Source: Cognatishimia activa
GTDB lineage: Bacteria; Pseudomonadota; Alphaproteobacteria; Rhodobacterales; Rhodobacteraceae
NCBI RefSeq assembly: GCF_001458335.1
Contig: NZ_CYTO01000004.1
Coordinates: forward strand, 62,001 to 126,000
Length of the DNA stretch: 64,000 nt
Reading direction: 5' to 3'
The translations under genes were made by a program, and so were the position numbers. Below, one piece after another: positions 42,589-53,059 of the stretch. Under the pieces are notes generated by a model. That model made no database searches. It was not told where the DNA came from and was given only the letters and a program-made list of their open reading frames with translations. The first letter of the stretch is position 1; each line of letters opens with the position of its first letter.

Positions 42589-44091
42589 CTAGCTGAACAG
42601 ATCGTTGAAGGTCTGCCGCATTAGGTTTTTTTGAACTTTGCCCATCGTATTTCGGGGAAGCTTATCCACCAAGCGCACCGCTTTTGGCTGTTTGAACTTC
42701 GCCAGATCGGTTTCAATCGCGCTAGAGACCGCCTCTCCGGTCAAATCGGCGTCTTGTGCAACAACAACTGCAACCACTGCCTCTCCGAAGTCAGGATGCG
42801 GGACACCAATGACCGCGCTTTCTAGCACACCGTCGACCTCATCAATCAGGCTTTCAATCTCTTTGGGATAGACGTTAAATCCACCTGTAATGACCAGATC
42901 CTTCTCGCGCCCCACGATGGTCACGTAGCCATCGCTATCTATCCGCGCTAAGTCGCCAGTGATAAACCAGCCATCGTCCATAAGCTCTTCGGCGGTCTTC
43001 TCGGGCATCTGCCAATAGCCTTGAAAAACATTGTCTCCACGCACCCAAAGCACACCCGCTTCACCTTTTGGCACTTCCGTCCCATCCAGCATCACCTTCG
43101 CTTCGACACCCGGCAGAGGGAAGCCGACGGTCCCAGCGCGACGATCACCTTCGTAGGGGTTTGAGGTGCTCATATTGGTTTCGGTCATGCCATAACGCTC
43201 AAGGATACGGTGACCTGTGCGTGCTTCCCATTGCTGGTGCGTATCCACCAACAGCGGCGCAGAGCCTGAAATGAACAGACGCATGGTTTTGGCGCGTTGC
43301 CGGTCCAACCGCGGATCTGCGAGAAGTCGTGTGTAGAACGTGGGAACACCCATCAATGCCGTCGCCATTGGCATCGCATCAAGGATTACATCGGCATCAA
43401 ATTTTGGAAGAAACACGACAGAAGCACCTGAGAGAAGCGCGACATTGGTCGCCACAAATAACCCATGTGTGTGAAAGATCGGCAAGGCGTGGATCAAGAC
43501 ATCGTCTTTGGTGAAACGCCAAAAGTCACACAGCATTTCCGAATTGGAAGAAAGGTTCTTATGACTCAACATCGCGCCTTTGGAACGACCCGTCGTCCCT
43601 GACGTGTACAGGATCGCAGCCAAGTCATCGGCATTTCGCGCGACGGGGGCAGCAGGTGCGCTTTCTTGGACGAGGTCGGTCAAACTCCCTCGACCATTGC
43701 AATCCAGCGTCAGAACGGTCGCGCTTCCCGCGATCCTTCCTATTTTCTCAAAACGATCCGGATCGCAGACGACAATGGTCGGTGTCGCGTCACCTAGGAA
43801 ATACTCTAGCTCCGGCACCGTGTATGCCGTGTTGAGCGGTAGAAAAATCCCACCAGCCATGACCGTTCCCAGATAGATTTGGATCGCCTCGATGGTCTTC
43901 TCAACCTGAACCGCCACGCGACCACCCGGCTTTAGGCCATTTGCTTGCAGAACCGCCGCCGTGCGCGCAGCACCTTCAAAAAGCGCCCCAAATGACACTT
44001 CACTTCCATCTTGTAGATGGGCAAAAGTTTCCGCTTCTCGGCCAATGCTCGCTGCACGTAAACGGGACAAGAGATGATTGATCTCAGACAT
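42589..44091 (-). CDS. matB: Malonyl-CoA synthetase-like AMP-binding enzyme
   Basis: 500 residues of the acyl-CoA synthetase (ANL) class. The phosphate-binding YTSGTTGRSKGAMLSH, the RYGMTETNMSTSNPYEGDRR segment and the C-terminal KDLVITGGFNVYPKEIE are present. The MTETNMxTSNPY form is typical of malonate-CoA ligase (MatB/RpfB), which activates malonate, or methylmalonate in some cases. No malonyl-CoA decarboxylase gene is adjacent. Convergent with the HD-domain gene. Confidence 0.88.
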   Translation of the reverse strand: MSEINHLLSRLRAASIGREAETFAHLQDGSEVSFGALFEGAARTAAVLQANGLKPGGRVAVQVEKTIEAIQIYLGTVMAGGIFLPLNTAYTVPELEYFLGDATPTIVVCDPDRFEKIGRIAGSATVLTLDCNGRGSLTDLVQESAPAAPVARNADDLAAILYTSGTTGRSKGAMLSHKNLSSNSEMLCDFWRFTKDDVLIHALPIFHTHGLFVATNVALLSGASVVFLPKFDADVILDAMPMATALMGVPTFYTRLLADPRLDRQRAKTMRLFISGSAPLLVDTHQQWEARTGHRILERYGMTETNMSTSNPYEGDRRAGTVGFPLPGVEAKVMLDGTEVPKGEAGVLWVRGDNVFQGYWQMPEKTAEELMDDGWFITGDLARIDSDGYVTIVGREKDLVITGGFNVYPKEIESLIDEVDGVLESAVIGVPHPDFGEAVVAVVVAQDADLTGEAVSSAIETDLAKFKQPKAVRLVDKLPRNTMGKVQKNLMRQTFNDLFS

Positions 44092-44204
44092 CTGATCGCT
44101 CCAAAAGGGTTGACTTAATCTGCCAATCAGAGCGACAGGTGCAAGGTGGAATTCACTGCTGTGCTGCCAAATCTGACATCTGCAGTTGATTTAAGAGACC
44201 GATT

Positions 44205-45128
44205 ATGAACCCAACCAAAGGCATTCTTTTCAAGGTTTGCGCCTTGTTTTTATTCGCAATAATGGCGTCTTTGATCAAGGCAGCATCTGAAAATGTGCCG
44301 CCATGGCAAGCAGTGTTCTTCCGAGCTTTTTTCGCGATGCCAATTATCTTGCTCTGGCTTGCCCAGCGTGGAGACTTGCGAACCGGTCTGAGGGTTACCA
44401 ATGCTTGGGGACATTTTTGGCGCGGTGTAATCGGCACTACAGCGATGGCATTTGGCTTTGCGGGACTAGGGCTTCTACCCTTTCCCGAAGTCACTGCAAT
44501 CGGCTTCGCCAGTCCATTTTTCACGCTGATCTTTGCGGCGATACTACTAGGAGAGCGTTTTCGTGTTTTCCGTATCGGGGCAGTTGTCGTCGGCTTGATT
44601 GGCGTCGCGATCATTCTTTATCCGCGCATCACGGTTTTTGGCGATGGGGGTGCGGCGTCGCTCGCGCTTCTCGGTGCGATCTTTACGCTCACTTCTGCAG
44701 CGTTTCGCTCGCTAGCACAAATCCACATCCGCCGCTTGGTTCAAACAGATCAAACCGCGGCAATCGTGTTTTACTTCTCTCTAACCTCAACGGTACTTGC
44801 GCTACTGACAATACCCTTAGGCTGGGTGATGCCCACACGGACCGAGTTCATGTCCCTCATCGGTGCAGGACTTGTTGGCGGCGTAGCACAGATCCTTCTC
44901 ACCACCGGATACCGGTATTCCGAAGCCTCAACTCTTGCCCCCTTTGACTACACGTCGATGATTTTTGCGGTTCTGATTGGCTACTTTGTCTTCTCAGAGA
45001 TCCCGACTTCAAACACAATTTGGGGATCTGCGATTATCATCGCAGCGGGTATCACAATCATCTGGCGCGAGCGTCAGCTGGGGTTGAAGCGCGGGAAGGC
45101 TCGGCCTTCTGTTACGCCACAAGGGTAA
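44205..45128 (+). CDS. DMT superfamily transporter (EamA)
   Basis: 307 residues with ten hydrophobic segments in two EamA repeats (about 8-145 and 155-290), each ending in a GxxLIxxGI-like helix. It exports or imports a small metabolite; the substrate is unknown. A bidirectional terminator separates it from the convergent ilvE gene. Confidence 0.9.
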   Translation: MNPTKGILFKVCALFLFAIMASLIKAASENVPPWQAVFFRAFFAMPIILLWLAQRGDLRTGLRVTNAWGHFWRGVIGTTAMAFGFAGLGLLPFPEVTAIGFASPFFTLIFAAILLGERFRVFRIGAVVVGLIGVAIILYPRITVFGDGGAASLALLGAIFTLTSAAFRSLAQIHIRRLVQTDQTAAIVFYFSLTSTVLALLTIPLGWVMPTRTEFMSLIGAGLVGGVAQILLTTGYRYSEASTLAPFDYTSMIFAVLIGYFVFSEIPTSNTIWGSAIIIAAGITIIWRERQLGLKRGKARPSVTPQG

Positions 45129-45139
45129 TCAGAAAAGCA

Positions 45140-45164
45140 AAAGGCCGGGAGAACCCCGGCCTTT
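45140..45164. terminator. Bidirectional terminator between EamA and ilvE genes
   Basis: A 10-bp stem AAAGGCCGGG / CCCGGCCTTT with a 5-base loop, located between two convergent genes. Confidence 0.85.
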
Positions 45165-45187
45165 ATTATTCGAATGCGAATTTGCAG

Positions 45188-46057
45188 TTAAGCGCGCACC
45201 AGCGCTTCGTAGCTTTCCGCGACATCACGGGTGATGTCACCCACTTCGAAAGTATGCTCACCGATTTGACCAACCGGCGTGATCTCGGCTGCGGTACCCG
45301 TCAACCAGCATTGCTCAAAGCTCGCCAGTTCTTCTGGCATGATATGACGTTCATTCACCGTAATGCCTTTGTCTTTCAGCATCTGGATAACCGTCTGGCG
45401 CGTGATACCGTTCAAGATAGCATCAGGAATTGGCGTGTGGACTTCACCGTCTTTCACAAAGAAAACGTTTGCACCGGTCGCCTCAGCGACATAGCCGCGA
45501 TAGTCGTAAAACAATGCGTCAGAGCAGCCTTTCGCTTCCGCCGCATGCTTGGACATCGTGCAGATCATATAAAGACCAGCCGCTTTTGCTGCTGTCGGGA
45601 TGGTTTCTGGGCTTGGACGTTTCCATTTCGCAACATCCAGCTTCGCACCTTGGAATTTTGCATCGCCATAATAGGCGCCCCATTCCCAGCACGCGACGGC
45701 CATGCGAACAGGGTTGCGCGCTGACGCGACACCCATGTCTTCGCCTTCACCGCGCCATGCGATCACACGGACGTAAGCGTCTTTCAGACCGTTGGCTTCC
45801 AGCGCTTGGTATTTTGCTTTTTCGATCTCTTCCACAGTGTAAGGGATCGGCATGTCCAGCAAATCACCGGATTTCAACAGGCGTTCAGAATGTTCCACGC
45901 TTTTGAAGATCTTGCCGTTATAGGCACGCTCGCCTTCAAAGACTGAGCTTGCGTAATGCAATGCGTGAGTAAGGATGTGGACTTTGGCAGAACGCCATTC
46001 AACCAGTTTACCATCCAACCAGATTTTGCCGTCACGATCGTCGTAAGAGCCCGCCAT
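45188..46057 (-). CDS. ilvE: Branched-chain amino acid aminotransferase
   Basis: 289 residues of PLP fold type IV. The start MAGSYDDRDGKIWLDGKLVEWR, the PLP-binding Lys region AAGLYMICTMSKHAAEAKGCSD and the EATGANVFFVKDG segment are as in IlvE. It makes or degrades valine, leucine and isoleucine with glutamate/2-oxoglutarate. It is divergent from the MarR-type gene. Confidence 0.93.
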   Translation of the reverse strand: MAGSYDDRDGKIWLDGKLVEWRSAKVHILTHALHYASSVFEGERAYNGKIFKSVEHSERLLKSGDLLDMPIPYTVEEIEKAKYQALEANGLKDAYVRVIAWRGEGEDMGVASARNPVRMAVACWEWGAYYGDAKFQGAKLDVAKWKRPSPETIPTAAKAAGLYMICTMSKHAAEAKGCSDALFYDYRGYVAEATGANVFFVKDGEVHTPIPDAILNGITRQTVIQMLKDKGITVNERHIMPEELASFEQCWLTGTAAEITPVGQIGEHTFEVGDITRDVAESYEALVRA

Positions 46058-46224
46058 GATGAACCTTCTTCATGTCAAAAATTTCGATTGTTGCGCAAAA
46101 TACGACCGATACGGACATAAAATTACGCAGAAACTGCGATTCGGTACCAATTCGCTCTTGGAATGTCAACAAGGCTGACATATTGTGATTTCCAAAGTTC
46201 AAACCAGCGGACGAGTGAACGAGC

Positions 46225-46719
46225 ATGGGTGAACCAACAGGCAATGAACGTTTGTTTCTGACGGATGAGCAAATCCGTCAAGGTATCGAGGCGATGTATT
46301 TTGCGTATCGAGGCCTGACAAACGAACCTGACCGTATTCTTGCAACGATGGCTTATGGGCGTGCCCATCACAGGGCCATCCATTTTATCAATCGTGCGCC
46401 GGGCACCACCGTGACTAATCTTCTAGAGATCCTAGGGGTGACAAAGCAGTCATTGAATCGCGTGCTGCGCACATTGATTGAAGACGGGCTGGTCGAAAGC
46501 CGCGTCGGCAAGGTAGACAAGCGAGAGCGCAACCTGTTTCTTACGGAAGCTGGCACAGCGCTTGAAGCCCGCCTGTCTGACGCTCAGCGCACACGCATGC
46601 GCGCCACCTATCGCGACGCAGGACCAGAAGCCGTAGCAGGTTTTCGTAAAGTTCTGGAAGCGATGATGGATGCGGAAATGCGGCGCAAGTATACGACCTT
46701 ACGAGAGACAAACTCATGA
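46225..46719 (+). CDS. petP: MarR family regulator, PetP-like
   Basis: 164 residues with a MarR winged helix (about 35-130; TVTNLLEILGVTKQSLNRVLRTL is the recognition part). It overlaps the following OmpR-type response regulator gene by 4 bases. In Rhodobacter capsulatus the same pair is PetP/PetR, required for cytochrome bc1 expression and photosynthesis-related genes; orthology is suggested by this arrangement. The ligand is unknown. Confidence 0.8.
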   Translation: MGEPTGNERLFLTDEQIRQGIEAMYFAYRGLTNEPDRILATMAYGRAHHRAIHFINRAPGTTVTNLLEILGVTKQSLNRVLRTLIEDGLVESRVGKVDKRERNLFLTEAGTALEARLSDAQRTRMRATYRDAGPEAVAGFRKVLEAMMDAEMRRKYTTLRETNS

Positions 46720-47417
46720 TGGAACTGCAGCCACACCTGTTGATCGTCGATGACGATGAGCGCATCCGTGGATTGTTGCAAAAGTTCCTGATCCGAAATG
46801 GGTTCCTCGTGTCTGCGGCGCGCGACGCTGCGCATGCGCGGCGTATTCTTGAGGGGCTGGATTTCGATATGATCGTATTGGACGTCATGATGCCAGGCGA
46901 AGACGGTGTCAGCCTTACAAAGGCAATTCGTGAAACCTCCTCAACTCCGATCATGTTGCTGACAGCAAAAGGTGAGACAGAGGACCGGATTGCCGGACTT
47001 GAAGCAGGCGCGGATGACTACCTTTCTAAGCCGTTTGAACCAAAAGAGCTTCTTTTGCGGATTAATGCGATTCTTCGTCGTGTGCCGGATGCGGGCGATG
47101 TGGATACCACGCCAAAGTTCCTCAACCTAGGACCGATCCGCTATGACATCGAACGGGGTGAGATGTGGCAAGGGGACGATCTGGTGCGTTTGACCGCAAC
47201 CGAAAGTCAGCTGATGAAGATCTTCTCAGCCACACCCGGCGAGCCGATCAGCCGCGCCAAACTGGTTGAAGATTTGGGTCGCGATCGCGGTCAGGCACAG
47301 GAACGCGCAGTGGACGTGCAAATCACGCGCTTGCGGCGCAAAATCGAGACAGACCCGAAACAACCGCGTTACCTGCAAACCGTACGCGGCGCAGGATACA
47401 TGCTGGCACCGGACTAA
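46716..47417 (+). CDS. petR: OmpR-type response regulator, PetR-like
   Basis: 233 residues. The receiver domain (1-120) has the acidic pocket in VDDDER, the phosphorylated Asp in IVLDVMMPGEDG and the Lys in YLSKPFEPKELL. A winged-helix DNA-binding domain follows, ending VDVQITRLRRKIETDPKQPRY. There is no neighbouring sensor kinase; the partner instead is the MarR-type protein, as in Rhodobacter PetPR. Confidence 0.88.
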   Translation: MMELQPHLLIVDDDERIRGLLQKFLIRNGFLVSAARDAAHARRILEGLDFDMIVLDVMMPGEDGVSLTKAIRETSSTPIMLLTAKGETEDRIAGLEAGADDYLSKPFEPKELLLRINAILRRVPDAGDVDTTPKFLNLGPIRYDIERGEMWQGDDLVRLTATESQLMKIFSATPGEPISRAKLVEDLGRDRGQAQERAVDVQITRLRRKIETDPKQPRYLQTVRGAGYMLAPD

Positions 47418-47430
47418 GGCGATAAGAGCC

Positions 47431-48360
47431 ATGACCACCGCGCTTTATACTCACGCAGATTGTTTGAACCATGTGACTCCAGCGGGTCACCCAGAACAAG
47501 TCGCGCGCCTAGAACACATCAATGGTGCGCTTGCTGGTTTTCCGCAACTTGATCGACGTGACGCGCCAGAATGTACTGATGCTGATATTCTGTTGTGCCA
47601 CCCACAATCTCATCTGGATGCGATCACCGCCGCAGCGCCCGCGAATGGATGGAGATCATTGGATGCCGACACCCATATCTCCCCGGGCAGCCTGATCGCG
47701 GCCCGCCGCGCGGTCGGCGCAAATATTGCCGCCGTTGATGCCGTTTTGAGTGGTGATGTCAAAAACGCCTTTATCGCGACGCGCCCTCCTGGCCATCACG
47801 CGGAACAATCCACCCCGATGGGTTTCTGCCTGTTTGGCAACGTCGCCATTGCCGCCAAACACGCTATGGAACGACACGGGCTAGAGTGCGTCACAATCGT
47901 CGACTTTGATGTCCATCATGGAAATGGCACGCAAGCGCTGCTTTGGAACGAGCCGCGGGTGCAGTTTTTCTCAAGCCACCAAAGCCCCCTTTGGCCTGGA
48001 TCTGGCTCTGAAAACGAAACCGGCGGTCACAACAATATATGGAATTTCCCTCTCGCCCCCCATTCCACAGGGCAAGAGATGCGACAGACCTACGAGGCCG
48101 AAATCTTCCCGGCGATTGACCGCTATCAGCCGCAATTGATCCTGATTTCGGCGGGTTTTGATGCACATATGGCAGACCCATTGGCTAACCTAAACTGGCA
48201 GACCGAGGATTTCGCTTGGCTCACCCGCCAGATTTGCGATTTGGCAGACACCCATTGTCAGGGCCGCGTTGTCTCGACTCTGGAAGGCGGATATGATCTG
48301 ACGGCTTTGGCAGCCTCTGTGGCTGCGCATGTACAAGTTTTGATGGAGAAAAGCGCATGA
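47431..48360 (+). CDS. Histone deacetylase family hydrolase (acetylpolyamine amidohydrolase-like)
   Basis: 309 residues from the ATG at 47431 (AAGAG upstream). Motifs of the arginase/deacetylase fold are present: RPPGHHAEQSTPMGFCLF with the catalytic His pair, DFDVHHGNGTQALLW with zinc ligands, and the C-terminal STLEGGYDLTALA. Bacterial relatives remove acetyl groups from polyamines or other small amides. It heads the row HDAC-xseB-ispA-dxs, with a 4-base overlap to xseB; the reason for this linkage is not known. Confidence 0.9.
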   Translation: MTTALYTHADCLNHVTPAGHPEQVARLEHINGALAGFPQLDRRDAPECTDADILLCHPQSHLDAITAAAPANGWRSLDADTHISPGSLIAARRAVGANIAAVDAVLSGDVKNAFIATRPPGHHAEQSTPMGFCLFGNVAIAAKHAMERHGLECVTIVDFDVHHGNGTQALLWNEPRVQFFSSHQSPLWPGSGSENETGGHNNIWNFPLAPHSTGQEMRQTYEAEIFPAIDRYQPQLILISAGFDAHMADPLANLNWQTEDFAWLTRQICDLADTHCQGRVVSTLEGGYDLTALAASVAAHVQVLMEKSA

Positions 48361-48599
48361 GCGAGACGCCCGTTGCGGAGATGAGCTTTGAAGCGGCGAT
48401 GGCCGAGCTAGAGCAGGTCGTGAACCAATTGGAACGCGGCGATGTGGCGCTTGAGGATTCTATTAAGCTGTATGAACGCGGTGCTGAATTGAAAGCGCGC
48501 TGCGAAGCCAAGCTGAAGGAAGCAGAAGAGAAAGTCGCGGCCATCACGTTGGACGCCAATGGCGAGCCAAATGGGCTGAAGCCGGTCGAAGGTCTCTAA
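48357..48599 (+). CDS. xseB: Exodeoxyribonuclease VII small subunit
   Basis: 80 residues with the XseB core MSFEAAMAELEQVVNQLERG and LEDSIKLYERGAEL. Several copies bind one XseA to form the single-strand exonuclease. The gene lies between the deacetylase and ispA genes, as in many proteobacteria where xseB-ispA-dxs form an operon. Confidence 0.95.
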   Translation: MSETPVAEMSFEAAMAELEQVVNQLERGDVALEDSIKLYERGAELKARCEAKLKEAEEKVAAITLDANGEPNGLKPVEGL

Positions 48600-48603
48600 A
48601 AAC

Positions 48604-49473
48604 ATGTTCAAATCCCGTCTGATGGACTGTGCGGCGCAGGTGCAGCTGCATCTGGATTCCGTGATGGAGCCGATGGGCGACCTGCCGGTTGTCCAAGCCA
48701 TGCGCTATGCGAGCCACGGTGGCAAACGCCTGCGCGCGTTCCTCGTCATGGAAAGCGCGCGCCTGCATGGAATCGCGCCCGATCAGTCAGTTTGGCCAGC
48801 GGCGGCCATCGAAGCCATGCACGCCTACTCTTTGGTGCATGACGACCTGCCCTGCATGGACAATGACGATATGCGCCGCGGGCAGCCGACCGTGCATATC
48901 AAATGGGATTACGAAACCGCTGTACTGGCGGGTGACGCCCTGCAAGCGCTGGCATTTGAGCTGGCAGCAAACGAAGCAGTCTCTCCCAAAGCCGAAGTCC
49001 GCGCAACACTCGCGCTCGAACTCGCGCGCGCGGCTGGGGCGCAAGGCATGGTGCTCGGTCAGGCATTGGACATGGCCGCAGACAAATCTGATACCCCATT
49101 CGATCTGAGCCAAATCACCGCCTTGCAAGAAGGCAAAACTGGCGCGCTCTTTGGTTGGTCGGCACAAGCCGGGGCCCGCATGGCTGAAGCTGACACTTCG
49201 CCATGGGAAACCTACGCCAAAGGGATCGGTCTCGCGTTTCAAATATGGGATGACGTACTCGATATCGAAGGCGACGCGGCCATCGTTGGCAAAGCTGTCG
49301 GCAAAGACCAAGACGCCGGCAAAGCCACCTTCGTCTCCCTTCTCGGAATGGACACGGCCAAGGCCCGCGCCCATGAGCTGGTCGAGCAAAGCTGTGCTGC
49401 CCTTGATCCTTTTGGTGCAGAGGCAGATACTCTCAGGGACGTCGCGCGCTATATGATCTCGCGAGACAAGTGA
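48604..49473 (+). CDS. ispA: Polyprenyl (farnesyl) diphosphate synthase
   Basis: 289 residues with the two Asp-rich motifs of trans-prenyltransferases: [10 protein letters not shown] in [19 protein letters not shown] and DDVLD in [13 protein letters not shown]. It condenses IPP with DMAPP/GPP to farnesyl diphosphate. ATG is 5 bases after the xseB stop and the gene precedes dxs, so the isoprenoid steps are co-expressed. Confidence 0.93.
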   Translation: MFKSRLMDCAAQVQLHLDSVMEPMGDLPVVQAMRYASHGGKRLRAFLVMESARLHGIAPDQSVWPAAAIEAMHAYSLVHDDLPCMDNDDMRRGQPTVHIKWDYETAVLAGDALQALAFELAANEAVSPKAEVRATLALELARAAGAQGMVLGQALDMAADKSDTPFDLSQITALQEGKTGALFGWSAQAGARMAEADTSPWETYAKGIGLAFQIWDDVLDIEGDAAIVGKAVGKDQDAGKATFVSLLGMDTAKARAHELVEQSCAALDPFGAEADTLRDVARYMISRDK

Positions 49474-49486
49474 TCTAAAGGGCCCC

Positions 49487-51415
49487 ATGACCACAAGACC
49501 CGACACACCTCTGCTGGACCGGGTCCACAAACCCGAAGACCTCAAGCAGCTTTCAGATGCCCAGCTTTCGCGGCTGGCGCATGAATTGCGGCTTGAGACC
49601 ATTTCGGCTGTGTCAGAGACGGGTGGGCACCTTGGAGCGGGCCTTGGTGTCGTCGAATTGACGGTTGCCTTGCATGCGGTCTTCAACGCGCCTCGGGATA
49701 AGCTGATCTGGGATGTGGGTCACCAAGCTTACCCACACAAAATCCTGACGGGACGCCGCGACCGTATTCGCACCTTGCGCCAGAAAGACGGGCTAAGCGG
49801 GTTCACCAAACGCTCTGAGTCGGTTTTCGATCCATTTGGCACTGCGCATAGCTCGACATCGATTTCAGCGGCCCTTGGCTTTGCCGTTGCCCGCGATTTG
49901 GGTGGACAATGCGAAGGCGGGCTTGGGGACGCGGTTGCGGTCATCGGCGACGGAGCCATGAGCGCAGGTATGGCCTACGAGGCCATGAACAACGCGGGCG
50001 CATTGAACCGCCGTTTGATCGTCATTCTAAACGATAATGACATGTCCATTGCGCCACCGGTCGGAGCTATGTCGACATATCTTTCCCAACTCTATGCAGG
50101 GGAGTCGTTCCAAGAGCTTCGTTCCGCAGCGCTTGGTGCATTCTCTTTGCTGCCAAAACCGGTGCAGCTCGGCGCTGAACGCGCCCGCGAAATTTTCAAA
50201 TCGGTCACTGTAGGCGGCACCCTCTTCGAGCAATTGGGCTTCAACTATATCGGTCCTATCGATGGCCATGACATGGACCAACTGCTCCCGGTTCTACGCA
50301 TGGTTCAAGAACGTGCCACTGGCCCCGTCCTGATCCATGCGGTCACCAAAAAGGGCAAAGGCTTTGCCCCGGCGGAGAACTCGAAAGACAAATGGCACGC
50401 CACTGCCAAATTCGACGTGGCGACGGGCAAACAGCGCAAAGCAGTCTCTAATGCACCCACTTATACGTCGGTATTTGGACAGACTTTGGTGGAACTTGCA
50501 GCCGAGGACGACAGGATCGTTGCGGTGACTGCTGCGATGCCCGAGGGCACTGGTCTTTCGCTGTTTGAAACCCGTTACCCAAGCCGCTGCTTTGACGTCG
50601 CCATCGCCGAACAGCATGCAGTGACATTTTCCGCAGCGCTTGCCGCCGGCGGCATGAAGCCTTTCTGCGCACTCTATTCGACGTTCTTGCAACGCGGTTA
50701 CGATCAAATCGTGCACGACGTCGCCATCCAAGGCCTCCCCGTGCGTTTTCCAATCGACCGCGCAGGTTTGGTAGGCGCCGACGGAGCAACGCACGCAGGC
50801 GCGTTTGACATTGCGTTCATGACAAACCTGCCGGGGATGGTGGTGATGGCCGCTGCAGATGAAGCCGAGCTAAAACATATGACGGTCACCGCCGCAGCCT
50901 ATGACGACGGCCCCATTGCCTTCCGATACCCGCGCGGCGAGGGCGTTGGCGTTGATCTGCCAGAAAGCAGCGAAGTTCTAGAAATCGGCAAGGGCCGCAT
51001 GATCCAAGAAGGCGCTCGCGTCGCGCTGCTTTCTTTCGGCACACGGCTGGAAGAAGTTCAGAAAGCATCCGAAGCTCTCAGCGCAAAAGGCATCACGCCA
51101 ACCATTGCGGATGCACGTTTTGCGAAGCCATTGGATAAAGAGCTGATCCTGACCTTGGCGCAGAATCATGAGGTTCTGATCACCATCGAGGAAGGCGCAG
51201 TGGGTGGTTTTGGGTCCCATGTCGCGCAATTGCTCGCTGAGGAAGCCATTTTTGATACCGGGTTGAAATTCCGCTCTATGGTCTTGCCGGATACCTTCAT
51301 CAACCAATCAACCCCGGCGGATATGTATGCGCAGGCGGAACTGAATGCAGAACACATCGAAGCTAAGGTGTTGGATGTGCTTGGGGTCGCGCAAATAGGC
51401 TCTAAGTCAGCCTAA
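49487..51415 (+). CDS. dxs: 1-deoxy-D-xylulose-5-phosphate synthase
   Basis: 642 residues of the transketolase class. The N-terminal domain has [18 protein letters not shown], the TPP/Mg motif is [20 protein letters not shown], and the pyrimidine-domain segment is [17 protein letters not shown]. It makes DXP from pyruvate and glyceraldehyde 3-phosphate, the first and limiting step of the MEP isoprenoid pathway. Last gene of the deacetylase-xseB-ispA-dxs unit; convergent with the next gene, one base apart. Confidence 0.97.
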   Translation: MTTRPDTPLLDRVHKPEDLKQLSDAQLSRLAHELRLETISAVSETGGHLGAGLGVVELTVALHAVFNAPRDKLIWDVGHQAYPHKILTGRRDRIRTLRQKDGLSGFTKRSESVFDPFGTAHSSTSISAALGFAVARDLGGQCEGGLGDAVAVIGDGAMSAGMAYEAMNNAGALNRRLIVILNDNDMSIAPPVGAMSTYLSQLYAGESFQELRSAALGAFSLLPKPVQLGAERAREIFKSVTVGGTLFEQLGFNYIGPIDGHDMDQLLPVLRMVQERATGPVLIHAVTKKGKGFAPAENSKDKWHATAKFDVATGKQRKAVSNAPTYTSVFGQTLVELAAEDDRIVAVTAAMPEGTGLSLFETRYPSRCFDVAIAEQHAVTFSAALAAGGMKPFCALYSTFLQRGYDQIVHDVAIQGLPVRFPIDRAGLVGADGATHAGAFDIAFMTNLPGMVVMAAADEAELKHMTVTAAAYDDGPIAFRYPRGEGVGVDLPESSEVLEIGKGRMIQEGARVALLSFGTRLEEVQKASEALSAKGITPTIADARFAKPLDKELILTLAQNHEVLITIEEGAVGGFGSHVAQLLAEEAIFDTGLKFRSMVLPDTFINQSTPADMYAQAELNAEHIEAKVLDVLGVAQIGSKSA

Positions 51416-51416
51416 A

Positions 51417-52271
51417 TCAGCTCTTTTCCTCATCCAGCATCGCATGCAGCGCGGATTTGAAATCTGGATATTTTAGATCGACACCCAGCTCGTCTTTGAT
51501 GCGATCATTGCGCACGCGCTTGCTGTCTGAATAAAAGCTACGCGCCATGGGGCTCATCACCGCCTCTTCAAATGGCACGGCCGGAGGCGGCTCCATTCCC
51601 AAGAGTTTCGCGGCATATTCGATGACCACTTCCGGTGGCTGCGGGTCGTTGTCACAGACGTTATAAACGCGCCCAGGATTGGGCTTGTTGATCGAGGCAA
51701 GCAACACCTGCGCAATGTCATCCACATGGATGCGCGAGAATATCTGGTTTTTTTTGATCACACGCTGCGCCACACCGCGACGCAGTTTCGCAAATGGGCC
51801 GCGACCAGGTCCATATATTCCTGCCAGCCGGAAAACATGCACCGGCAGCCCTTCGATATCGAGCCATTCCCGTTCCGCTTTCACACGCCGCTTGCCCCGT
51901 TCCGTTGCCGGATCTAGCGCAGAGTCTTCATCAACCCATCCGCCATCATGATCTCCGTAAACACCAGTGGTAGACAGGTACCCGACCCATTCCAAATGCG
52001 GCGCCGCGGCAACAATCGCCGAACGCGCTTCGCGCATAATTGGATCGCCCGCTTCGTCTGGCCCTGCCGAGGTCAGCACATGGGTCGCCTGCTCGAGATA
52101 GGGTCGCAAATCACAAGGCCAGAGCAGCGGCTCAACACCTTCTACTTCCAATTTCTCTGCCTTTTCAGGTTTGCGGGTGGTGCCTATGACACGCCACCCC
52201 TGCTTCAGAAGGTGCGGAGAAAGCGCCCGAGCAGAGAAACCGTGGCCGATGGAAAGAAGCGTTTTGGTCAT
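51417..52271 (-). CDS. NAD-dependent epimerase/dehydratase family protein (YeeZ-like)
   Basis: 284 residues from MTKTLLSIGHGFSARALSPHL. The nucleotide-binding loop is the variant GHGFSA instead of GxxGxxG, as in YeeZ-type extended SDR proteins, and WVGYLSTTGVYGDHDGGWVDE contains the SDR active-site region. Substrate unknown. It opens a leftward series with the small conserved genes upstream. Confidence 0.83.
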   Translation of the reverse strand: MTKTLLSIGHGFSARALSPHLLKQGWRVIGTTRKPEKAEKLEVEGVEPLLWPCDLRPYLEQATHVLTSAGPDEAGDPIMREARSAIVAAAPHLEWVGYLSTTGVYGDHDGGWVDEDSALDPATERGKRRVKAEREWLDIEGLPVHVFRLAGIYGPGRGPFAKLRRGVAQRVIKKNQIFSRIHVDDIAQVLLASINKPNPGRVYNVCDNDPQPPEVVIEYAAKLLGMEPPPAVPFEEAVMSPMARSFYSDSKRVRNDRIKDELGVDLKYPDFKSALHAMLDEEKS

Positions 52272-52316
52272 GGGGCCAATCTGCGCTTGCAAAACCCAAG
52301 GTGCAAGAGCGCATGC

Positions 52317-52748
52317 CTACTCTTTTGTCGCAATCAGCGTCAAAGTCTTTGGGCATTCAACACCTGCATAAAAGGCCTTCAAGATATCCCGGAACACCGC
52401 AGGTGCGCCCGGCACCTGTGCGAAGAGTGTCGCGCAACTGCGCAGCTTCATCGCATCGACCGGGCCAAGGATCGCCTCGGGCCCTTTGCCTTGATGCATC
52501 ATCATCGCCATCGACAGCTCCACCAATCGCGTGCCCATAACTGGGTGCGCAAGGTACTCTGTGGCTTCATCAAGATCCTTAAGTCCGTAATCCGTGGCGC
52601 GTTTGGACGTTCCCAGCGCGCGCAGCTGCGGGAACTCCCACCAGATCCAGTGACTGAGCTTCAGCCCAGCGCGCACCTCTGAAAGGGCTTTGGCGTGGGT
52701 CATCTCTTGGGGCATGAGATACCGCTCTAAATCATGGATCGTCGCCAT
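52317..52748 (-). CDS. DUF1810 family protein (YfaZ/calpastatin-like)
   Basis: 143 residues. LKLSHWIWWEFPQLRALGTS and EYLAHPVMGTRLVELS are typical of DUF1810, a small cytosolic family without a firmly known role, found in many bacteria and plants. No signal or membrane segment. It lies in a row of four leftward genes with small gaps. Confidence 0.85.
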   Translation of the reverse strand: MATIHDLERYLMPQEMTHAKALSEVRAGLKLSHWIWWEFPQLRALGTSKRATDYGLKDLDEATEYLAHPVMGTRLVELSMAMMMHQGKGPEAILGPVDAMKLRSCATLFAQVPGAPAVFRDILKAFYAGVECPKTLTLIATKE

Positions 52749-52769
52749 TGAGGTCCTTCCAACGCGGTC

Positions 52770-53057
52770 TTATGCGCGGTCTAAATGGCCCAAGTCTTTG
52801 TCAGGCTCGATTATATCCCGTAGGCGTTTCTTCAGGGTCTTGGCGTCCGGAAAACCGCCATCAGCCTTGCGTTCCCAGATCACAGTATCATCGACGCGGA
52901 TTTCAAAAGTACCGCCCAGATCATCGGGGATCAAAGTCACCCCTGCAAGGTCATTGCCAAAGGTGGACAAAAGCTCTTGCGCCAGCCAACCCGCGCGCAA
53001 TAGCCAATTACAGCCAATGCAATAGGCGATGGTGACCTTTGGTTTTTCTGTGTTCAT
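52770..53057 (-). CDS. SelT/SelW/SelH (Rdx) family protein
   Basis: 95 residues with a thioredoxin-like start VTIAYCIGCNWLLRAGWLAQ; the CxxC of the redox motif is intact (Cys, not selenocysteine), and GGTFEIRVDDTVIWERK follows. Such proteins are probable thiol redox factors of the cytosol. It starts 2 bases after the end of the upstream LysE-type gene, which suggests co-transcription. Confidence 0.88.
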   Translation of the reverse strand: MNTEKPKVTIAYCIGCNWLLRAGWLAQELLSTFGNDLAGVTLIPDDLGGTFEIRVDDTVIWERKADGGFPDAKTLKKRLRDIIEPDKDLGHLDRA

Positions 53058-53059
53058 CT